64,000 nt of DNA from Aralia elata. Its lineage: Eukaryota; Streptophyta; Magnoliopsida; Apiales; Araliaceae. The notes under the pieces were generated by a model. It did no database searches. It had not been told where the DNA came from and saw only the letters and a list, made by a program, of their open reading frames with translations. Position numbers and translations under genes: made by a program. Numbering within the stretch: the stretch's first letter is position 1; the number at the start of each line of letters is the position of its first letter. The stretch spans positions 74,835,971 to 74,899,970 of the forward strand of contig CM068387.1 in assembly GCA_034770075.1 (NCBI GenBank). The letters are read 5' to 3'. This document shows, piece after piece, positions 57,913-64,000 of this stretch.

Positions 57913-60505
57913 TAGGGATACACAAAAGGCTTGCGGCCCGTGGCTTGGTCTGGGCCCGGCCTGGTCAAGGCCTGAACCGGCCTATAAGGCGTGAAAAGGC
58001 TGTCATCTTAGTACAGAAATCTGATTTGGACCGGCCTGGACTGGCTTGTGACCTGAGTCCTGCTTGGGCCTGGCCTGATCCGGCGTAACAAGCCTGACGT
58101 GCTTGTTGGCTTGTTAGTTGTTGTCCTACCTGGTTAAAATGTTGTCTACTCTAAACCCAATCCAAGAAGACCATTGAAAACAAGAAAAAAAAATTAGTCA
58201 GGCGACCCAGCCCAATATGCAACACCACTAGGCCAGTCTTAACGGTTAAAAAAAAAAAGGAAAAGCAAAATACACTATTAAGTATAGCAATGGTTAAAAA
58301 TGTTCAAATAGCCAAAGCCAAACCATGACAATTGAGTGATTGACTGATCGAGCTCACTGCCCAAGGCCCAACTCTCAAGTCCCATGCAAGAGCTATTGAC
58401 TAGTTAATTTATTTAATTACCTCCGTTCCAAATTGTGCACCAAGCCTGCACGCGGCAACCTTTCACAAATAACAAAGCCATCAAGTCCAAGTGTCCAATG
58501 ACCAACGGTAAGTAAAGAAAAACAAAAAGGCTGACACACACCTCTCATTCATCCGTCAATCTATCACATTCGTGAAAATTTCACTCCATCACAATTCAAA
58601 TTTCAAATCTAATTTAAAATTAAATATACTTTTATTTACTAACGGTAATAGCTATAATTTTACTAACGGTTATTTTTTTATTATAAAAATCATGTAATTT
58701 ACTTCACAAAAATCATAACTCCTCACATCTTTCTCTCTCTATTATTTGATATAACAATAACAGCATACTTGCAAGCTCAAATTCTTAATTTATATAAGTG
58801 TTACAATTTTTATAATTTTATATATTATTTACAATTTATTATACACATAAAGCATAATATTTATTTTATTATTACATTCATTTTATTACAATAGATTCTT
58901 CTAATATTTCACAAATGCTAAAATGATCCAAATATCATAATGCCTGAAAGTACTGTTCCAAGTTTGAGTACAACATTTTCACGTCCTCTCGATGAGCAAA
59001 GCCAACGTACAACGGATGTTTGGGATTATTTTATCGAAATGTGAGTTGCGGAAAGGGTTAAAAAAATCCAATACAAAATATGTAACAACTTCTTTGAGAT
59101 TAAAGAAAATAACACATAGACTCCATCATTACGAGTCATGTTTGAGAAGCATAAAATAATTGATGAAAACTTCCAATCACAAAGTGATCGCTCCGGTCAC
59201 AATTGGAGTTACGATCAAATATTACAAAAGAAGTGGCAAGTTAAGTTAGTGATCGAGAAGGAGCTTTCATTCAATTTTTTTGACAATGCGCGATGTACCG
59301 ACTACATTCAAGGCGCATTGCAACCGAAATATAATCAAGTAGACTCTACTAAACGTGATGAAATTAAATTATATAATAAAGCTAAAAATGAATTAGTTGA
59401 ATATTTTGATAATTTTGACGATAAAATTTGTTTAACTAGTAATACTTGGTCTGCTAATCATCAACCTGGAATTAGCTATATTTGTATTACTACTCATTGG
59501 ATAAATTTTGAAATGTTTATGCAAAAAAGAATTATATGATTTGATTTTTTTGAATTAGCATATATTGGTCAATCAATATATGCTCAAATTATATCCATAA
59601 TTCGTACGTTCAAAATTAAGGATAGTATTAGTTTAGATAATGCAACAAATAATACTAGTTTTGTTAATATGTTAAAAAAAATGATTTAAAGCCTGTAACA
59701 AATGGTGCATTTTTCATATTAAATGTGTGTGTCATATAATGAATTTGATTGTACAATCCGGATTCTATTACTTGCAAGCGGCAACATATAAAATCCGTAG
59801 TATGATTGGTTTTATTTATGGTTCAAATAGAAGAATACAAGATTTTGGAACTTTTTGTCATGCAAGGGATGAAAATTTTAAAAGAGTAAAGTTTGATAAT
59901 AACACTAGATGGAATCGTACATATGAATTGTTTAGAGATGTTTATAAACGTTAAAATATACTTATGAAGTTTTATAACACACAAACTGATCATGAAATAA
60001 CAAATCAAGACTAGGATTTATTGTGTCAGCTTTTAAATATTCTTAAAATTTTAAAAAAAAACTCACAAAAATATTAAGTGGTGTTTATTATCCAACAATA
60101 AATAATATTTTGTTTGCATGTTTGGAAATAACAAATATGTTTCAACAATATAAATATGATCATTTATGGGCTGATCTTACTTTGAATATGGAAGAAAAAA
60201 TTTAAAAATATTTTGAAGACATGCCTATTATTATTACTTGTGCAGCGACATTAAAATCTGTAATAAAATTAGAAGGTGTGGAAAGTGTTTTAGAAGATAT
60301 AGTAGAAAATATAGGTACTGAAAATATTGATTACATTAAATTAAATTTTAATAATACATCATGTGCACTGCCCTCCTGCCCCTTCATCTTCTAAATTTGC
60401 ATCACTATTAAAATTATTATAAAAAAAAACCAAAAACATACACACACAAGCAGTTTAAACAAACTTAGTTTATATTGTAGTACTGATTTTAGAAGTTTTA
60501 TGACC
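57913..60505 (+). mobile_element. hAT (Ac-like) transposon remnant
   Basis: A hAT-type left end (TAGGGATACACAAAAGGC) at 57913 leads into a GC-richer GGCCTG/CCGGCC-repeat region (57925-58085), as seen at the ends of Ac-like elements. A transposase pseudogene follows on the plus strand. The right end is not recognised; instead an inverted hAT fragment follows. Confidence 0.6.
58940..60430 (+). pseudogene. Ac-like (BED finger / RICESLEEPER-type) hAT transposase pseudogene
   Basis: A start near 58940 opens V-P-S-L-S-T-T-F, then a degraded BED-finger region (D-V-W-D-Y-F near 59015 with the Cys/His pattern mostly lost). 59138-59539 keeps D-K-I-C-L-T-S-N-T-W-S-A and Y-I-C-I-T-T-H-W-I, the hAT catalytic-domain neighbourhood. 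Around 59630-59950 are S-L-D-N-A-T-N-N, C-H-I-M-N-L-I-V-Q and T-R-W-N-R-T-Y, typical conserved blocks. 60080-60200 has Y-Y-P-T-I-N-N and W-A-D-L. Many stops and frameshifts break it; it is not functional. Confidence 0.82.
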
Positions 60506-60840
60506 AATCAAGAATGGTCGTTGACCAGGCAATTTTGGAATTTTTATATTAAAGTCAGTCATAAAACTTCTAAAATCGGGATTACGATATAAACTAAGTT
60601 CGTTTAAACTATTTGTGTGCGTTGATGTTTTTGATTTTTTTGATAATGATTTTAATAGTGATGCAAATTTAGAAGATGAAGGAACAAGGGTCGGTGCACA
60701 TATAGATGTAAAATATACATACTTGTATTGTTTATAAAATTCAGTAAATGTATTATTAAATTTTAATGTATCTTTATAATCATGGGAATAAAGATCTGCC
60801 TCAACTTTTGGCCATGCATTATTCTTACATAGGGATTTGA
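60360..60840. repeat. Inverted duplication of the hAT transposase 3' coding end
   Basis: Left arm about 60360-60505 and right arm about 60560-60710 are inverted copies, with a spacer of about 55 bp. The right copy reads on the minus strand and continues to about 60840 as hAT C-terminal coding sequence that the left copy lacks (a deletion of about 55 bp near 60355). So these are two hAT fragments tail to tail, not one simple hairpin. Confidence 0.8.
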
Positions 60841-62250
60841 TCTGTCATCAGCTAGGATACTTGTACTAGGTTTTACAACTGAAATGATCTCATTGCAGGT
60901 TGTTGCTCAATAAGAATAAATGTTACCATTTGATCCTCATAAGTTCATCACTCACATTTAACATTTATGGTTCTACCATATTATTTAAATACGGAAACAG
61001 ATTTACGGTAGATTTATTTCATAATTGTAATAAGCACCCGCCAATTTAGAATCTTTAAATTTATCTCCTCTCCTCTTTTTGGTTTAAACAAGGTGTTTGG
61101 TAGTTTACTTTATTGTAATCATGGAAATTAGACTGAGCAAGCATACAAGGAAACATAATTACCTTAATTGACTAATTTAATGTACTATAGGAATGTGCCA
61201 TTTTATTTTTAAAAAAAAATTGGACATTAAAACCTTCATCTATCATATAAAACTACAAGAGATCAATAAAGACAGAAAGAAAAAAAGGTTGGATATTGAC
61301 CAACTTGCTATACTGATATTTCTACAATACTTTTTGATATTTTCATAACAAAAGTTTCACTGTAGATGTATAGCGACGATGAAAACCGTCACTATATACA
61401 CTTTTGTTGTGGAAATATTATTTTCTGTTGTGTAAATAGCAGTTCTTGCAACATTTTGTCACTATACCATTGTCTATCAATTACAAATATAGATGTTAAA
61501 AGGCCAGTTTATTCTATAACAAAAATCTCCATCAAATCTAAAAGACTGGCTAAGATTTGAAACACATCCCAGTATCACTACCAATACTACAAATTCCTAT
61601 GGCAGGATGGATAATCCATAATCTCAAATTATGTTCTGCCAAACATACACCATATTCCATCATTTCGGAATGTTATTTGCAATCTGAAAGGGACTTCCAG
61701 CACCAATATTCTCCATCTTGCTGCTGGGTTTTTTTTCCCTAGTTAATTTGCAAAATCTTAAAATTCAAAATTGATGTGAATTTATTTGATTTAAATTAAT
61801 GCAATAATTAATATTGTAAACTACTAATAAAAACTACTGAGTGCAAAAAGCAATTGAGAATTAAAAAAAAATTTACATCACATTTTAAGATTTCACAAAT
61901 TAAATAGGATTAAAGTCAAATGCAACACTTTTTCCAGAACGAAGGGAATAGCACATAACCAGACAAAATAGAGCCAAAATAATACCTTCTGTGAGACAAC
62001 TTTGTTTTGACTGGCTTTTATACAGTTCACACCCTGAAGGGGGGGGGGGGGGGGTATTTTAAGTACCAATCTACTTTGGAGCTAATCCTCATTCATTAAA
62101 AAATAACTATCATATCGTAATTACATTAGTTTTAAATTCAATACAGAAACACTACGTGCAGTCTTCAGTTTCGTGAGAACAAATAATCGTTTGTATGATG
62201 CCGTGTCTGTTTATCATTGTTTATCACAACAAAGGTCTAATTTCCTATGT
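60841..62250. other. Intergenic, between hAT fragments and glutathione reductase
   Basis: Read on both strands; no gene confirmed, apart from a possible terminal pTAC5 exon at 60899-60913. A small inverted repeat is at 61368-61395 (TAGCGACGATG..CCGTCACTA). A degenerate MITE-like stretch is at about 61736-61950. A G homopolymer is at 62039-62054. Confidence 0.45.
62039..62054 (+). repeat. Run of about 16 G
   Basis: An uninterrupted G homopolymer, very rare in such AT-rich DNA. Exact length in sequence data is unreliable. Confidence 0.85.
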
Positions 62251-63735
62251 TCAAAGGTTTGTCTTTGGTTTACCAGCCGCAATCTTCCTCGTCACTGACC
62301 GCATAGTGACAAATTCTTCTGCGGCAGAAGGGTGTATTCCCACCTGTAAGATAAGTTCCAAGATATAATTAGTGAAGGGATGCCATGAGAATCATAATAA
62401 AAAGGATAAAGCAAATAAATATTACGCAGCCTAACTTCGAGGAACAGGAGAGCAAGAATATAGAATGTTTGCAGCAATTCACTGTAATTAAACTGCCAAG
62501 TTTTTTTCAAAATGCAAGTGTAGTTGGGCACATTTTTCACCTTGAATGGTAGGTAAAGTAAACAAGTAGCCAAGACTTAATTATTAACCAATCTAAAGCA
62601 AACAATTCAGCCTTCCGTGATACCAAAACAAAGAAGAGTATTCCAACTTCCACCAATAAGATTGGCATATGTATGAATGGCATTTCTTTTTTATTTTGTA
62701 TTTTTAAAGTTGCAAGCATTATATTCCAAAGAGTATCAGCAGCCCTACTGGTCTAAGGATCTGAAAAGGGAAATTCAGTTTACCGTGCTGTCGAACTGTG
62801 CTTTGGTTGCTCCACACTTGAGTGCAACAGCAATGCCCTGTGGAGGAGAGAACAACATTAAAAGAGTTGTATATGAAAAACCAAAAAAATAAATAAATAA
62901 AACATTAATAAGCATTTTAGGAGAATCCTGAGAACTGTTTCAGCCTTCGAGTGCTGCTTAAGATTGCTGATAAATTAAGACACGGAAGATATGTGCCACA
63001 TATTAAGGTGCTCTCCATTCTCAAAACATTATTGATGGTTCCACTATAGGAAACAATCTCTAATCAAGACCAAGCAAGATAATTTTGTATACCATATCAA
63101 AGTCATTTGTCAGAAGAGACAAGAAAGATAATTTTGTATACCATATCAAAGTCATTTGTCAGAAGGGACAAGAAGGAAGATGAAGAAGAATGACATCAAT
63201 GTAAAAGTCAGGAACAAATATTAGAGAACATGAAACCCAATTTAACCTAGAGTGCATTTTACTAAGTCCATCATCTACTCTGCCATGTCCCACTAATATT
63301 CAAGATGACCAGCGTAAGTGGTGCCGCAGGGTCCATGTATGAAAGGTAAATTGTAATTGAATAATTGATTACATAAATGATATTTGACAAAAATAAATAA
63401 GATCCCTACAACAGACAATAAAAAAATTAAAATGGTTAATTCCACGAAAACATTAGGCAACGGTGGCAAAACAATGAATAAATAAACAAATTGAATCATA
63501 TCAGCCCATTCTTTTCTGTGGCAATATCAACTATTTCACCATTAGTGTACCGGCATTGATATGAATAAATAAACCCTTACCTACCTAATCACATCAAGCT
63601 GCATTTAAATTTTTTAGATAGTGGAAGAAAAATACCTGTATAATCTCAGGTGCATCAGGGCCACACATGGATGCTCCAAGAACTTTATCCGTCGCAGCAT
63701 CAACAACAAGCTTCATAATTGTCTTCTCTTGTCGT
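62251..63735 (-). CDS. GR1: Glutathione reductase, cytosolic/peroxisomal type, C-terminal exons (partial)
   Basis: Three minus-strand exons, 63735-63636, 62837-62784 and 62343-62251, join in phase with GT-AG introns. They encode the dimerisation-domain end of glutathione-disulfide reductase: R-Q-E-K-T-I-M-K-L-V-V, G-A-S-M-C-G-P-D-A-P-E-I-I-Q, G-I-A-V-A-L-K-C-G-A-T-K and V-G-I-H-P-S-A-A-E-E-F-V-T-M-R. The H-P-x-x-A-E-E motif holds the catalytic His-Glu pair that acts at the partner subunit's active site, where NADPH reduces GSSG to GSH. Exon 62837-62784 is only 54 bp. The C-terminus K-P-K-T-N-L ends in TNL, the weak peroxisomal signal of Arabidopsis GR1 (At3g24170), setting it apart from the plastid/mitochondrial isoform. 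The upstream exons, with FAD- and NADPH-binding domains, lie beyond the right edge. Confidence 0.92.
63078..63175. repeat. 49-bp tandem duplication in a glutathione reductase intron
   Basis: Two adjacent copies (63078-63126, 63127-63175) of GATAATTTTGTATACCATAT... differ by one or two bases. They lie in the intron between the first two exons seen, which spans 62838-63635. Confidence 0.92.
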
Positions 63736-64000
63736 CTGTTGTCATAATATAAACATAACCATAATTTATGTACAGAACGCCTTGATATGTGGTAAGAGTT
63801 AAAACCAATTGTACAATTGCATATGTTACTTAATGAGACCACATGATTAACATATTTAACAAAAGTTAGCAATGTTATGTTCAGAGATCATCTACAAAAG
63901 TAAAATTAATTATACAAGAATGCGGATATATAAGTATAGCAGTTTATTTATTCTTTCATCATTATTGGTTGAGCACTCCCATCGGTCACAGGCTTTTTGT
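63736..64000 (-). other. Intron of glutathione reductase at the window edge
   Basis: No further glutathione reductase exon is recognised between the acceptor at 63736 and the right edge, so the preceding exon lies outside. Confidence 0.5.

Noticed and set aside
1..64000. tRNA, rRNA or CRISPR features
   Set aside because: No cloverleaf with A and B boxes, no rRNA words and no spaced-repeat array; the only tRNA-like string is the primer-binding site at 3842.

Overview
This is a eudicot-type plant nuclear segment: very AT-rich, dense in transposons, with GT-AG introns, TA-flanked Stowaway-like MITEs, CACTA, hAT, Ty3/gypsy and Helitron-like sequences, and a scatter of ordinary single-copy plant genes. 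Nothing bacterial or organellar was seen. The family or genus cannot be fixed from sequence alone.

Layout from left to right. 0-2 kb holds the 3' part and 3' LTR of a gypsy-like retrotransposon with an internal direct duplication. 2-4.3 kb is a decayed endogenous caulimovirid (pararetrovirus): a viroplasmin-like ORF, an abutting second ORF, a promoter and poly(A) region, a tRNA-Met primer-binding site and two short tandem-repeat arrays. 5-6.5 kb carries a foldback hairpin and a long-TIR DNA transposon. At 6.6 kb on the minus strand is the first coding exon of a PRT1-type N-degron E3 ligase; its other exons are not in the window. 7-13 kb is intergenic (MITE, possible Helitron, hAT-like element). 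13.7-14.65 kb is a secreted glycine-rich protein gene with a frameshift. 15-16 kb is a MITE nested in another MITE. 16.4-22.1 kb is a complete-ended, internally deleted Tat-type gypsy element (LTRs, ATAAT target duplication) with an antisense, intron-containing extra ORF.

25.2-25.5 kb, minus strand, is a CLE precursor of the TDIF (CLE41/44) type with an unusual residue in the peptide. 26-32 kb is intergenic with MITEs and microsatellites. 32.2-41.0 kb is one CACTA (En/Spm) transposon with intact ends, an ACA target duplication, TNP2- and TNPA-like genes (both broken) and a Stowaway-like MITE inside. 42.2-51.0 kb is an 11-exon gene for a DUF7794 membrane protein whose second intron has collected three LTRs of one retrotransposon family. 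A hAT-like element at 52.6-53.3 kb ends about 300 bp before the start codon of a pTAC5 (plastid transcriptionally active 5) gene at 53.6-57.6 kb, which has a palindromic MITE in intron 4. A degenerate Ac-like hAT transposase with a second, inverted fragment lies at 57.9-60.8 kb. The right edge (62.25-63.74 kb, minus strand) has the last three coding exons of a cytosolic/peroxisomal glutathione reductase.

The host genes (PRT1-like, GRP, CLE, DUF7794, pTAC5, glutathione reductase) show no pathway relation to each other; they are separated and partly invaded by mobile DNA.
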